Shown here one piece after another: positions 35,644-45,301 of a DNA stretch of 64,000 bases. The position numbers and the translations under genes are program-made. Under the pieces are notes generated by a model, which saw only the letters and a program-made list of their open reading frames with translations, did no database searches and was not told the origin of the DNA. The DNA is taken from NCBI RefSeq assembly GCF_002797535.1, contig NZ_PGFD01000001.1, positions 1,736,001-1,800,000 of the forward strand, written 5' to 3'. This stretch comes from Chryseobacterium geocarposphaerae. GTDB lineage: Bacteria > Bacteroidota > Bacteroidia > Flavobacteriales > Weeksellaceae. Positions within the stretch are counted from its first letter, which is position 1, and each line of letters starts with the position of its first letter.

Positions 35644-36699
35644 TTAAAACCTCATCACATCCTTCACCACCCCGTTTTTCTGGGTAAATGGTAAAAGTTC
35701 CTGATTGATAAAATCTTCAATTTTGTTTTGTTCCAGGTTATTAGGGAACAGTAAATGTACGTTTGCACCGGCATCAAGCGTAAAAAACAGTGGTAAACCT
35801 GTAATTCTTCTGAAATCCCAGACTCTGTTGATTACTTCCAGTGTTCCCGTTTTCATCAGAATAAACGCAGGATCACTCATCATCATCATCGCGTGAAGTG
35901 TTAACGCTTCGTGTTCTACCAACTTGATAAAGCTCTCCATATCTCCATTTGCTAGAATTTCTTTCATAGGTCCGAAGTTTTCTCTCGCCTCCTGAAATCT
36001 TCTTTCTGCATAAGGGTTAGTGTTCATTAAGCCATGTCCAACGGTAGAAGAAACACTTTTCTGCCCTTCGTGAATCAGTAAAACCCAGTCATTAAAGTTT
36101 TTGAAAATATCGTGAATTTCATCATTCGGATATTGAACTGCGAATAAATCAGAACTTCCTTTTACCTGAGATTCTCCCCAAACGACCAGCCCGTTGTATA
36201 AGCTTCTGCAAGCACTTCCGCTTCCTAATCTTGCCAGAAAAGATGCCTTTCTTAATGATTCTTCATCTGAATCTTTTCCTGAAAAAGTTTCATCCAATTT
36301 CATCAGACATTTTGCAATTGCTCCGAATCCTGAAGCCGAACTGGCAATTCCAGAGCTGTGAGGAAACGTGTTTTCTGTTCTAATCATATATTTTCCCTGT
36401 AAAATCCAGGGAAGGTACTGTTCTATATTTTTGAAGTACTTTTCTATTTTCTCGGCAAATTTCACTTCTTCGTTTCCGGCTAAAAAAGTCTGAACAGAAA
36501 ATGGTTCTTCAGCTACAAATTCAATGGTTGTATTGGTTTTACAATGATTTAATGTATAGCTGATACTTGGGTTCGCAGGAATCTGATTGTCATATTTTCC
36601 CCAATATTTGATAAGGGCAATATTTGACGGGCAGCTTTCCGAAACCGTCTGATTATTTATTATAAAATCTTTCTTTCCTAAAAATTCTTGTGCAATCAT
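35644..36699 (-). CDS. mvaD: Diphosphomevalonate decarboxylase
   Basis: The 351-residue GHMP-kinase-fold enzyme converts mevalonate diphosphate to isopentenyl diphosphate, the last step of the mevalonate pathway. CPSNIALIKYWGKYD and NPSISYTLNH form the substrate pocket. FPHSSGIASSASGFGA is the ATP loop, followed by ARLGSGSACRSLYNGLVVWG and a late LDAGANVHLL with the catalytic Asp. Mevalonate use is expected for flavobacteria. No other pathway gene is in the window. Confidence 0.95.
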   Translation of the reverse strand: MIAQEFLGKKDFIINNQTVSESCPSNIALIKYWGKYDNQIPANPSISYTLNHCKTNTTIEFVAEEPFSVQTFLAGNEEVKFAEKIEKYFKNIEQYLPWILQGKYMIRTENTFPHSSGIASSASGFGAIAKCLMKLDETFSGKDSDEESLRKASFLARLGSGSACRSLYNGLVVWGESQVKGSSDLFAVQYPNDEIHDIFKNFNDWVLLIHEGQKSVSSTVGHGLMNTNPYAERRFQEARENFGPMKEILANGDMESFIKLVEHEALTLHAMMMMSDPAFILMKTGTLEVINRVWDFRRITGLPLFFTLDAGANVHLLFPNNLEQNKIEDFINQELLPFTQKNGVVKDVMRF

Positions 36700-36754
36700 A
36701 ATTTAGCTTAATAATAAATCTACTTGTCTATAAAAGGATCTTGTAGTTAATATT

Positions 36755-38524
36755 TTAGTACATTTTTTCGATAACATCTGCGTACTTTTTCAGTACTACA
36801 TTTCTTTTTATTTTCAATGTAGGGGTGATCTCTCCGGAGTTAATTTCAAATTCTGCAGGCATTAAAGTGAATTTTTTCACTTTTTCAAAATCTGATAAAT
36901 GCGACTGTAATTCTTGTATTTTCTCTTTGTAAAAATGAAGTACTTTTTCATTCTTCACCGCATCTTCCCAGTTCGTAAACGGAATATTATTTTTCTTAAT
37001 AAAATCCTGTAAAAATTCAAAGTTGGGAACAATTAATGCCGAAACAAACTGTCTTGCTTCTGCAATTAAAACAATTTGCTGGACGAAATTATTATTCGTT
37101 AGTAAATTTTCAATCTGTTGTGGGGCGATATACTTTCCATTGGAAGTCTTCATCAGATCTTTCAATCGGTCTGTAATGGTAAGGTTTCCATTCTCATCAA
37201 TTTTTCCTGCATCACCGGTTTTAAACCATCCGTCTTCGGTAAAGACCTTTTGAGTTTCCTCTGGTTTGTTGTAATACCCTTTCATGATTCCGTTTCCTCG
37301 GGCCTGGATTTCATCATCCTGACCAATACGGATTTCTACTCCCGGTAAAGCTTTTCCGCTTGTTCCGTGCTCGAAATGAGTTAAAGGAAACAATGTTAAA
37401 GTTGCCGTAGTTTCCGTCAATCCATACCCTACCGTAACATGAATTCCTACAGATTCAAAGAATTTGGTTACCTCCGGTGATAAAGATGCACCACCACAAG
37501 GTAAAAACCAAAGCCTTCCTCCCATTCTTTCTTTTATTTTACTGAAAACAAGCAGATCCGCAAAGGTTTCTTTTATTTTTAATCCGAAAGGAATTTCCTT
37601 TTCGTTTCTTCTTAATTCCGCCGTTTGCCATCCTATTTCTCTTGCCCAATTAAAGATTTTTTTCTTTAATGATGAACCTTCTTCTGCTTTTTCCAGTACA
37701 CCTGCATAAATTTTTTGAAAGAATCTCGGAACGGCACACATCATCGTAGGCTTTACTTCTTCAAGAGCTTTGGCTATATTTTTCGGATCTTCAAGAAAAT
37801 AGACACGAGCACCTCCGTATAAACATAACAAGCTCCAGCTTCTTTCGAAAACGTGACTTAACGGTAAAAACGCCAGCGAAAGTTCTTCTTCAAAGTTTTT
37901 AAATTTAAAAAATTCAAAATGAGCATCGAAGGCTTTAATGAAATTTCCGTGTGTTAGCATTACACCTTTTGGAGTTCCTGTTGTCCCTGAAGTGTAAATT
38001 AAAGTGGCAACATCTTGTTCTTCTTTTTTACAAAATTCAAATTTTGGAGAAGATTTAGCAATAAAGTCTTCCAGATAAAAACTGCTGAATTCTTTTTTGA
38101 TCCAGACTGCTTTTTTAGAAATAATAATGGTTTGAAGCCGGTTGTCTTCCTTCTGCAAAAGCTCTAAGCAAGCATCATACTGAGCCTGATTGCCAACCAA
38201 AATGGCTTTTGAATCGGAATCTTTAATGATATACTCTGCCTGTTCAGCATTATTGGTTGAATAAATCGGAACCGTAATGGCACCGATTGACATCGCTGCA
38301 AGATCAAAAATCATCCATTCAGAAGAATTATCAGAATAGATTGCTACTTTATCATGCTCCTGAACTCCTGCTTCTTTAAGTGCATTTGCCGTTTTATAAA
38401 TAATTTCACTAAATTTTTTCCAGCTTAATTCTTTCCATGCGGCTTCTTTCTTTTTGAAGCCAATAGCAGCTTTTATAGCATGTTTCTCTATATTTTTATG
38501 GATAATTGCTTCTGCAAGATTCAT
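36755..38524 (-). CDS. Long-chain fatty acid--CoA ligase (AMP-binding)
   Basis: The 589-residue adenylate-forming enzyme activates a fatty acid to acyl-CoA through an acyl-AMP intermediate. The P-loop YTSGTTGTPKG is at 177-187. FLPLSHVFERSW, GYGLTETTATLT and WFKTGDAGKIDENGNLTITDR (around 435-456) are the A4-A8 motifs, and the C-terminal Lys sits in PTLKIKR. It starts within the stop of the upstream epimerase gene (4-bp ATGA overlap), suggesting that the two act on one lipid pathway. Confidence 0.93.
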   Translation of the reverse strand: MNLAEAIIHKNIEKHAIKAAIGFKKKEAAWKELSWKKFSEIIYKTANALKEAGVQEHDKVAIYSDNSSEWMIFDLAAMSIGAITVPIYSTNNAEQAEYIIKDSDSKAILVGNQAQYDACLELLQKEDNRLQTIIISKKAVWIKKEFSSFYLEDFIAKSSPKFEFCKKEEQDVATLIYTSGTTGTPKGVMLTHGNFIKAFDAHFEFFKFKNFEEELSLAFLPLSHVFERSWSLLCLYGGARVYFLEDPKNIAKALEEVKPTMMCAVPRFFQKIYAGVLEKAEEGSSLKKKIFNWAREIGWQTAELRRNEKEIPFGLKIKETFADLLVFSKIKERMGGRLWFLPCGGASLSPEVTKFFESVGIHVTVGYGLTETTATLTLFPLTHFEHGTSGKALPGVEIRIGQDDEIQARGNGIMKGYYNKPEETQKVFTEDGWFKTGDAGKIDENGNLTITDRLKDLMKTSNGKYIAPQQIENLLTNNNFVQQIVLIAEARQFVSALIVPNFEFLQDFIKKNNIPFTNWEDAVKNEKVLHFYKEKIQELQSHLSDFEKVKKFTLMPAEFEINSGEITPTLKIKRNVVLKKYADVIEKMY

Positions 38525-39537
38525 TTATTCTTCAGCGTTTTGTCGTTAATATAATTGTTCAAATGAAAATCAACACTTTCCGATAAAGGAATAAATTGAT
38601 AATCAAGCCTGTCTTTAATTTTCCGGTTTGAAATCACATTCAATGCTGATATAGACTCGATATTGGATTTGGTAATAATTCTCAGCGAAGGAATCAGCCA
38701 TCCGAAAAATATATTGGCTAACCAGCCTATGTTTAATTGAAATTTCGAAAGGATTTTGGCTTCCTTCAACCCTAGTTTTGATCTGATCTGACGGCCCAGT
38801 TCAGCATATTTTCTATTTTCAGAAATAATAACAAACCTTTCCCCGAAAATATTCTTCTCCATCAGTTCTACAGAAATTTCAGCAACATCTCTTACGTCTA
38901 CATAGCTTGTTCCACCGGAAAAAGTAAAGCTGTTTTTCTCAAAAGTTGGGAAAATATCTCCACTGCTGTTTCCCCAGTTTCCGCTTCCTATAATCATCCC
39001 GGGATTGATGATGATCGTGTTTAATCCTTCTGCCGAAGCTCTCCAGACTTCCATTTCGGAAAGGTGCTTTGAAATTGCATAGGCAGAATGTTCTTCTTTA
39101 GGATTAAAGTCTGATGTTTCGTCTAACTCTCCTTTTTCGTTAAAATTATCCAGTACTGCAATGGAACTTACATGAAGAAACTTTTTCACGTCCGAACCGT
39201 CACAAGCATATAACAGGTTTTCCGTACCTTTTACATTCGTATGATACATTTCTTTTTCATCTCTGGGATGAAAGCTTACCTTTGCAGCGCAGTGGTATAC
39301 TTCCTCCACATCTTTCAATGCATTCTGAAGCGAATGGATGTCATCAAAATCTACATCTACCCATTCAATCCTGTTAAAGAAATCATCAGGGTTTTCCGTA
39401 TAATAGCTATACGAATGTTTTACTTCATTTAAATTGCTTACCGGTCTTTTAGAAGCACGTACATTTTTTCCTTTTTTAAGAAGTTCCAAAACGATTATCC
39501 TGCCTAAAATCCCGGTTGCCCCCGTTACAAAAACCAT
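38521..39537 (-). CDS. NAD-dependent epimerase/dehydratase (extended SDR)
   Basis: The 338-residue protein opens with VTGATGILGR (Rossmann loop TGATGxLG, residues 5-12), continues with a D-V-D-F acidic strand and VYHCAAKVSF. The catalytic Tyr153-x-x-x-Lys157 lies in AYAISK, with Ser in HVSSIAV. The C-terminal half is shaped like 3-beta-HSD/dihydroflavonol-reductase types. The 4-bp overlap with the acyl-CoA ligase points to lipid or polyketide-like substrates, which is inference. It is the first gene of the pair. Confidence 0.88.
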   Translation of the reverse strand: MVFVTGATGILGRIIVLELLKKGKNVRASKRPVSNLNEVKHSYSYYTENPDDFFNRIEWVDVDFDDIHSLQNALKDVEEVYHCAAKVSFHPRDEKEMYHTNVKGTENLLYACDGSDVKKFLHVSSIAVLDNFNEKGELDETSDFNPKEEHSAYAISKHLSEMEVWRASAEGLNTIIINPGMIIGSGNWGNSSGDIFPTFEKNSFTFSGGTSYVDVRDVAEISVELMEKNIFGERFVIISENRKYAELGRQIRSKLGLKEAKILSKFQLNIGWLANIFFGWLIPSLRIITKSNIESISALNVISNRKIKDRLDYQFIPLSESVDFHLNNYINDKTLKNK

Positions 39538-39930
39538 CAGTTATTTTTAATTGATTGCTGGCTAAATTATGATAATATTTTCAATTGTAATTCTTCATTT
39601 CTAATAAAAAAATGAAGAAAAATTATGTATTGCAAATTTGCGACTTTTAAAACATATAATAGAAATTTTCCCATATTATTAAAATAAAAAAGGAAACTTA
39701 TTGCTAAGTTCCCTATAAATATAATTTGTTAATATGTTTTCCTAGAAATTTTACAGCTACTACGTATTTAATTGTTTTTTATCAATAAGTCTTAAAATTC
39801 ATTTTATTTTTTATCACAATAAAAGATTATTTTTAAACTTTTAATAAAACTAATTTAGTTCTTTTTTCCCACATTAAAGAATAAATTAAATTTTTAAGAA
39901 AATTTTAACAAATATTAATCCTTGAAGGCA
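39538..39930. other. AT-rich intergenic region
   Basis: The 393-bp stretch contains no convincing gene on either strand. It has a minus-strand terminator (39685-39713), a CAAATTTG palindrome near 39633-39640 and long A/T tracts that may hold promoters for the epimerase operon. No repeat from the families seen elsewhere. Confidence 0.6.
39685..39713 (-). terminator. Terminator of the mscS-pdxJ-hydrolase unit
   Basis: On the minus strand GGAACTTA, GCAA loop, TAAGTTTCC (one bulged T), then TTTTTTATTTT. It lies about 220 bp past the alpha/beta hydrolase stop. Confidence 0.6.
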
Positions 39931-40710
39931 TTAGTGGATTTGTAAAAAATCTTTAACCACAGTCATAAAATCAACAGGATTATCTGCCTGAACCCAATGA
40001 GCTGCATTTTTAATGATTACAAACTGTGCTTTAGGAAACTGTTGTTTTATCGCAAAATGGTCCTGAGGAAGGATATAGTTAGATTTTTCACCTGCAATAA
40101 AAAGTGTTTCTCCATCAAATACACCATATTTTATAGCATTAGAGACAAACTCATTGTACTTTTCTGAAAGCGTTTTAAGATTAAACCTCCAGTTCAATTT
40201 TTTATTTTCATCCCAATACAGGTTTTTGGTAAGAAACTGAATGGTAGATCTTTCAGGAATATACTGACTTAAAACCGCCTCTACTTCACTTCTTGAACCA
40301 ACCGTATTAAAATCAACGGTTTCCAAGGCTTTAATAATTCCCTGATGATGTGGAGGATACGCTTTTGGAGAAATATCAACCACAATAAGCTTTTCTACTT
40401 TTTCAGGATATTTTATCGCAAACTGCATTACAGCCTTTCCTCCTAATGAGTGACCTAAAACAAAAGCTTTTTCCATACCATAGTGATCCATATAATTTGC
40501 AATATCATCTGCCAGATCATCATGAGACATATTCTCAGAGTGAAAGCTCCTGCCGTGATTTCTCAAATCGATAAGATGCACTGGCAAAAACTCTCCCAAA
40601 TCTTTCCCGAAACTTCCCCAATTATCAAGCATTCCAAACAACCCGTGAAACACTAAAAGCGGTGTAGACGAAAGGTTTTCGCCAAATATTTTTGAATTTA
40701 AAATTTCCAT
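39931..40710 (-). CDS. Alpha/beta-fold hydrolase (YbfF-like esterase)
   Basis: The 259-residue enzyme starts at 40710 (MEILNSKIFG); the extra 15 residues upstream overlap no conserved feature. VFHGLFGMLDNW forms the oxyanion region, DLRNHGRSFHS follows, and GHSLGG at 86-91 holds nucleophile Ser88. The catalytic Asp is probably in the GEKSNYILPQDH region, and His is in NAAHWVQADNP. This fits the YbfF acyl-esterase group. It lies about 50 bp downstream of pdxJ on the same strand. Confidence 0.9.
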   Translation of the reverse strand: MEILNSKIFGENLSSTPLLVFHGLFGMLDNWGSFGKDLGEFLPVHLIDLRNHGRSFHSENMSHDDLADDIANYMDHYGMEKAFVLGHSLGGKAVMQFAIKYPEKVEKLIVVDISPKAYPPHHQGIIKALETVDFNTVGSRSEVEAVLSQYIPERSTIQFLTKNLYWDENKKLNWRFNLKTLSEKYNEFVSNAIKYGVFDGETLFIAGEKSNYILPQDHFAIKQQFPKAQFVIIKNAAHWVQADNPVDFMTVVKDFLQIH

Positions 40711-40759
40711 AATTTTATCTATCAAGTTAGAAGCTAGCAAATATTCTACTCTCAATAAT

Positions 40760-41485
40760 CTACTGAGCCCATTTCGCCAATCTCTTCAGATACGCCTGAA
40801 CCGTATTTTCCAATCCCATATACAATGCCTCAGAAACCAAAGCGTGGCCAATAGAAACCTCCAACAGATTTGGAATATGATCTGCAAAATATTTTAAATT
40901 GTCTAAACTTAAATCATGACCTGCATTTAAACCCAATCCATAATCAGATGCAACTACTGCGGTTTCGTAATAAGGTTTAATAGCCTGTTCTTTATTTAAC
41001 GTATAATTTTTTGCGTAAGCTTCTGTATACAGTTCTATTCTGTCCGCACCGGTTTTTGCAGCATATTCTACCAACTCAGGATTCGGATCCAGGAAAATAG
41101 AAGTACGGATCCCGGCATTTTTAAATTCTGAAATGATTTCAGTAAGAAAATCTAAATGTTTTATGGTATCCCAACCTGCGTTTGACGTAATTGCATCATC
41201 CGCATCCGGAACCAAAGTTACCTGCTCCGGTTTTACCTCTAAAACCATATCAATAAACGGGCGATGAGGATTTCCTTCAATATTGAACTCTGTAGTCACC
41301 AGAGGCTTCAGATCATACACATCTTTTCTTGTAATATGTCTTTCATCAGGACGTGGGTGAATGGTAATTCCCTGCCCTCCGAATTCCTGAATTTTAACGG
41401 CTGCTTCCGTCACACTTGGCGTTTCGCCTCCTCTGGCATTTCTTAATGTCGCTATTTTATTGATATTGACACTTAATTTTGTCAT
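40760..41485 (-). CDS. pdxJ: Pyridoxine 5'-phosphate synthase
   Basis: The 241-residue TIM-barrel enzyme condenses 1-deoxyxylulose 5-phosphate with 3-amino-2-oxopropyl phosphate to make pyridoxine 5'-phosphate. SVNINKIATLRNARGG starts the first strand, HPRPDERHI carries the catalytic His/Arg pair, FNIEGNP the Glu, and NAGHDLSLDNL the C-terminal phosphate site. It sits 10 bp after the mechanosensitive channel gene and before the hydrolase gene. Confidence 0.96.
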   Translation of the reverse strand: MTKLSVNINKIATLRNARGGETPSVTEAAVKIQEFGGQGITIHPRPDERHITRKDVYDLKPLVTTEFNIEGNPHRPFIDMVLEVKPEQVTLVPDADDAITSNAGWDTIKHLDFLTEIISEFKNAGIRTSIFLDPNPELVEYAAKTGADRIELYTEAYAKNYTLNKEQAIKPYYETAVVASDYGLGLNAGHDLSLDNLKYFADHIPNLLEVSIGHALVSEALYMGLENTVQAYLKRLAKWAQ

Positions 41486-41495
41486 TTTTACTATT

Positions 41496-42764
41496 TTAAA
41501 TTTTAATATTAACCTGCATCACTTCCAGATCAAATTCTCTGGAAGCTACCAGCAGATGGTCAAAAATATCTGACTGAATCTGTTCAAAGTTTTCCCATTT
41601 GGAATCGTTGGTAAAACAGTAAATTTCCAGAGGTAATCCCTGCGATGTAATTTCCATCTGCCTTACCAAGACAGTTCCATCCTGATCTATATTTTTGTTA
41701 TGTCTGAGATATTCGTATGCATATTTCCTAAAAGTCCCAATATTGGTGAGCTGCTGTCCGTTAATCAGTTTTTCTGCATGACTGAGGCTACTTCTTTGTT
41801 TATTGATTTCTTCTTTCTTTTGCAGAAGATAATCTTTCAGTAAATTAATTTCCACCAGCTTATTAAACATCTCATCATCTAAAAACTTAAATGATTTTAT
41901 ATTGAAAATAATAGACTTTTTTATTCTCCGGGTGTTGCTTTCAGACATTACCTGCAGGTTTTTCACTTCCGTACTCATCAAATCATACGTCGGAATAGTG
42001 GAAACCGTTTTATCAAAGCTCTGGATTCTGGTTGTAAGCAGAGTAATATCTTCTATTGTTCCTTCCAGATTGTATTTGGGAATTCCGATCCAGTCGCCGA
42101 CTTTCATATTCTTAGAAGTTGCTACGTGAATACCTGTTACAAATCCCAAGATAGTATCCCGGAAAACCAGGACCAAGACCGCAGTAATTGCCCCTAAACT
42201 CCCTACAATCGTAGTTCCTTTTATTCCGAAAATAACACAGATTCCTACGATTGAAAAAATGAAAATCCCGAGAATCTTCATGGTTTCTGAAATGGCATTC
42301 AGTGCCATGATCTTGTAAAAATCCTGTTTGATGCTAAAATAATTTCTAAAAGCCGTTAATCCCCGATACAACATTCCCGCAAATATCAAAACAACTCCTA
42401 AATTAATAGATCTGATGATAAATGTGTTAGTTATAGGGATTGCTCTTGGAGGAAATATAAAAGCCTGTATACTCGCTACAACTCCTAAGGCAACAAAATG
42501 CGCTACGGAATTACTTACTTTGGACTCATAAATGGACTTAATGATCGGATATTTTTTTTCATTCTGAAAAAAACGGAAAATAAAATTAATTACTGGCTTT
42601 AGTATAAAATCTACCAATAAAAACAAGGCTACAAGTAATGCCAGTTTTACAATTAAATGAACAACCCAGTCAAAACCGGCAGGGGAAATCTTGCTTATAT
42701 AAATATAAAGCTGATAGCTAAGATCCTGTATAAAGTTTCTTGTTTCTTGTAGTTGATCATTCAT
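41496..42764 (-). CDS. Mechanosensitive ion channel (MscS) family protein
   Basis: The 422-residue inner-membrane channel starts at 42764 (MNDQLQETRNF). A candidate -7 box TAAATTTG at 42770-42777 lies just upstream, which argues against the ATG at 42842. About four or five helices occupy residues 25-215, ending in the pore-lining helix with VGSLGAITAVLVLVF and RDTILGFVTGI, the MscS signature. VGDWIGIPKYNLEGTIEDI begins the beta domain, followed by a cytoplasmic vestibule. It probably releases solutes under osmotic downshock. Confidence 0.9.
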   Translation of the reverse strand: MNDQLQETRNFIQDLSYQLYIYISKISPAGFDWVVHLIVKLALLVALFLLVDFILKPVINFIFRFFQNEKKYPIIKSIYESKVSNSVAHFVALGVVASIQAFIFPPRAIPITNTFIIRSINLGVVLIFAGMLYRGLTAFRNYFSIKQDFYKIMALNAISETMKILGIFIFSIVGICVIFGIKGTTIVGSLGAITAVLVLVFRDTILGFVTGIHVATSKNMKVGDWIGIPKYNLEGTIEDITLLTTRIQSFDKTVSTIPTYDLMSTEVKNLQVMSESNTRRIKKSIIFNIKSFKFLDDEMFNKLVEINLLKDYLLQKKEEINKQRSSLSHAEKLINGQQLTNIGTFRKYAYEYLRHNKNIDQDGTVLVRQMEITSQGLPLEIYCFTNDSKWENFEQIQSDIFDHLLVASREFDLEVMQVNIKI

Positions 42765-43026
42765 CACAGCAAATTTAGGAAAATTAAGACTGAGTTTTAT
42801 TACAATTTTTCTATCAATTTTCGTCCCAAAACTGATTATCATATACTATTTATTTCAGATATTTTGAGAATATCAAATTCACTACATCAACGACAAACAA
42901 ATAGAAACTTAACTAAAAATAAGCAATATAAATTAATTATTGTAAAAATATTTAAACATTTAACAATTTTATATTAATTATTTATTTACATTTGAATAAA
43001 ACTAAACAAATCAAAATCAAATACAT

Positions 43027-44214
43027 ATGAGAAAACACTACTTACTTATTATGCTGTGTGTCTTCACACTTTTAACCAATTGTTCAGGAAACGACGATTC
43101 GACATTAACTTCAGAAAATACTACTTCTGCAACTGTAGAAACTGGAAAACTTTCAGGAAAAGTAATGTCACAAAACGGAACAAAGCCCATTGGAGGAGCA
43201 TCGGTTTTTACATTTGATGACAAGTATAAAATCTACTACACGACATCGGATTCAGATGGAAAATTTACATTGGATGCCCCTGTTGGAAACCACACTATTT
43301 ACATACAGACCGGAAATGGAAGTAACTTCCGTACGGAAATTTCTGCAACGGTAAAAAATAATGAAACTTTAAATCTTGACGTAAGCCAAACCAAGCTGAA
43401 TCAGGTGGCAAAAATTGCCTACGTAAAAGGGACTTACGACAAGATTGAAGACATTATACAGATTTTAGGCTATACAGCTACCGAAATAACCAATAACGAT
43501 CTTGCCAATCTGGCAACAATTGCACAATATGATATTATTTTTCTAAACTGCGGCTCAAGAAGTAACTATTCTTCAAACCCAGCGCTTTTTGCAACAATCG
43601 ATATCAATCTGGCCACTTTCGTTGCTAACGGAGGAAGTATTTACGCTTCAGACTGGGATGTTGCTTACTTAGTCGGCGGAACAACCAATACTAACAATTG
43701 CTCCCTTGCCGGAGGATTTGTGCCTGACACAAAACTTTGTTCTAAAAACATCGGAACAGTGGGAATGGTAGGCGCTACGGTAAATAATGCGGGACTTACT
43801 ACTGCTTTAGGATTCAATACCCTTAATATTGATTTTGACTTAACAGCTTGGCAAAAAATAATCAATTACGATCCGGCTTACTGGGAGGTTTTAGTGAAAG
43901 AAACTTCTACAAACGATGCTTTAATGATCAGAACGAATCATTTTACAGCGACAGGTACAACAACTATACCGATTGGAAATGCTCCAACAACAACATTTGT
44001 GACCGTTTGCATTACACTTCCGGGAAATATCCAGATCAGCCTTTCGGTTCCCCAAGCTTTGGTTCCTTATTTAGTTGCGTTAGGAGCAACAGTAGGACCT
44101 TGCTCAGGATCTTCAACAAGTGGATATATCTATTATACGGCTTTTCATAATCATGCTTCAGGAAATATTGGAAATGCAGGTGTTATTTTACAATATGTAA
44201 TCTTAAATCTTTAG
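43027..44214 (+). CDS. Lipoprotein with carboxypeptidase-regulatory-like domain
   Basis: The 395-residue lipoprotein has a signal with lipobox LLTNC (Cys19). A CarboxypepD-reg-like beta domain spans about 40-120: LSGKVMSQNG, GGASVFTFDD and DGKFTLDAPVGNHTIYI. The second half, starting VAKIAYVKGTYDKIEDI, alternates strands and helices with YDIIFLNCGS and FVANGGSIYASDWD. This resembles a class I glutamine-amidotransferase-like (ThuA/DUF4159-type) fold, with a surface-binding role more likely than catalysis. TACATTTG at 42987-42994 is a candidate -7 box. Confidence 0.75.
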   Translation: MRKHYLLIMLCVFTLLTNCSGNDDSTLTSENTTSATVETGKLSGKVMSQNGTKPIGGASVFTFDDKYKIYYTTSDSDGKFTLDAPVGNHTIYIQTGNGSNFRTEISATVKNNETLNLDVSQTKLNQVAKIAYVKGTYDKIEDIIQILGYTATEITNNDLANLATIAQYDIIFLNCGSRSNYSSNPALFATIDINLATFVANGGSIYASDWDVAYLVGGTTNTNNCSLAGGFVPDTKLCSKNIGTVGMVGATVNNAGLTTALGFNTLNIDFDLTAWQKIINYDPAYWEVLVKETSTNDALMIRTNHFTATGTTTIPIGNAPTTTFVTVCITLPGNIQISLSVPQALVPYLVALGATVGPCSGSSTSGYIYYTAFHNHASGNIGNAGVILQYVILNL

Positions 44215-44243
44215 TCTCATCATAAACGTAGTGTAAACATGCG

Positions 44244-44270
44244 AAGTGGCTTTTTCTTTAAAAGCCACTT
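44244..44270 (+). terminator. Terminator of the CarboxypepD-reg lipoprotein gene
   Basis: Stem AAGTGGCTTTT / AAAAGCCACTT with a five-base loop, followed by TTTTT. Confidence 0.88.
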
Positions 44271-44301
44271 TTTTTATATCTTGCATAGACAATTAAAAAA
44301 G

Positions 44302-44793
44302 ATGGATACAGCATTAATCAATATTCTTTGTCTAATTCTACTGATCATAGGAATTTTAGGAACCTTTCTGCCTGTTTTACCCGGATTACTACTGAGTATC
44401 TGCGGATTATTAATTTACAAATTTGGAACAGATTCCGATTTACCGATGATCTATATCTGGGCTTTTGGCATCTTAACAGCTATTTCTGTGGTCCTGAGTT
44501 ATGTAATTCCTGCGAAAACCACAAAAAAATACGGAGGAACCCGTTGGGGAAGCATCGGATCTGTGATAGGAACCATTGTAGGAATGTTTTTACCCATTCC
44601 ATTAGGCTTTTTGATTGGTATGTTCGCCGGAGTGTTTATAGGAGAATTATTGCACGACAGCAAAGACATGAATAAAGCCCTAAGATCTACAAAAGGAGCT
44701 TTCATTGGATTTATTTACGGAACAGGCTTCAGCTTCGTAGTAGGTGTGGCAATGTTTTTGGTTGTAGTTTTGGATATGCTCAATATCATTTAA
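44302..44793 (+). CDS. DUF456 membrane protein
   Basis: The 163-residue start at 44302 (MDTALINILCL) lies 32 bp past the previous terminator; the longer frame from 44239 would read through that hairpin. About five hydrophobic helices are present, with GILGTFLPVLPGLLL, KKYGGTRWGSIGSVIG, GMFLPIPLGFLIGMFAGVF and FIYGTGFSF, all DUF456 marks. The glycine-zipper-like helices suggest a small integral membrane assembly. Function unknown. A lipoprotein gene follows after 10 bp. Confidence 0.9.
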   Translation: MDTALINILCLILLIIGILGTFLPVLPGLLLSICGLLIYKFGTDSDLPMIYIWAFGILTAISVVLSYVIPAKTTKKYGGTRWGSIGSVIGTIVGMFLPIPLGFLIGMFAGVFIGELLHDSKDMNKALRSTKGAFIGFIYGTGFSFVVGVAMFLVVVLDMLNII

Positions 44794-44803
44794 AAATAAA
44801 ATT

Positions 44804-45301
44804 ATGCTTAATAAAACCATCATACTCAGTTTAGGATTATTGTTTTTAATCAACTGCAATACCCAAAAAGAAACTAAAACCTCAACAAAAGTGGACACTG
44901 ACGAAAACGGAGCAACTAAAGTAATCAATAAAGACGGTAAGGTCATCTATTTCAGCGAAGGTGAAAACAAATTCCTGAAAGAATACCAAATGAACGTTAC
45001 CTTCAAAGGAATCTCTGAAGACAGCCGTTGCCCTAAAGATGTAAATTGCGTTTGGGCAGGAGTTGCCGTAGCGCAGGTTGAAGTAATGGGAACTGCAACG
45101 CGTCCTATGACTCTGAATCTTGCAAGTATTGATAACAAAGGTAGAAATTACAATACATCAGCAGAATTCAATGGATATACGATTTCGTTAATCGATGTTC
45201 AGCCTTATCCCGGAGCAGCAGAAGGAACAAAAGCGCTCAACGGAAAATACAAAATCGGAATTACCATCAAAAAAGCAGGAGAAAATCCTACCACGAAATA
45301 G
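44804..45301 (+). CDS. Small lipoprotein with SRCPKDVNCVWAG motif
   Basis: The 165-residue protein has a short signal and lipobox LFLINC (Cys18). After a Thr/Lys linker comes a beta-rich domain with the Cys pair in SRCPKDVNCVWAGVAVAQV. This motif recurs in small secreted proteins of Bacteroidota whose function I do not know. The 3' end overlaps the convergent ung gene by 14 bp. It is probably co-transcribed with the DUF456 gene. Confidence 0.75.
   Translation: MLNKTIILSLGLLFLINCNTQKETKTSTKVDTDENGATKVINKDGKVIYFSEGENKFLKEYQMNVTFKGISEDSRCPKDVNCVWAGVAVAQVEVMGTATRPMTLNLASIDNKGRNYNTSAEFNGYTISLIDVQPYPGAAEGTKALNGKYKIGITIKKAGENPTTK

Noticed and set aside
43848..44350. Frames of about 100 residues in a second frame of the CarboxypepD-reg lipoprotein and of DUF456
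   Set aside because: Both are contained in well-supported genes with signal or membrane features; no start context of their own.
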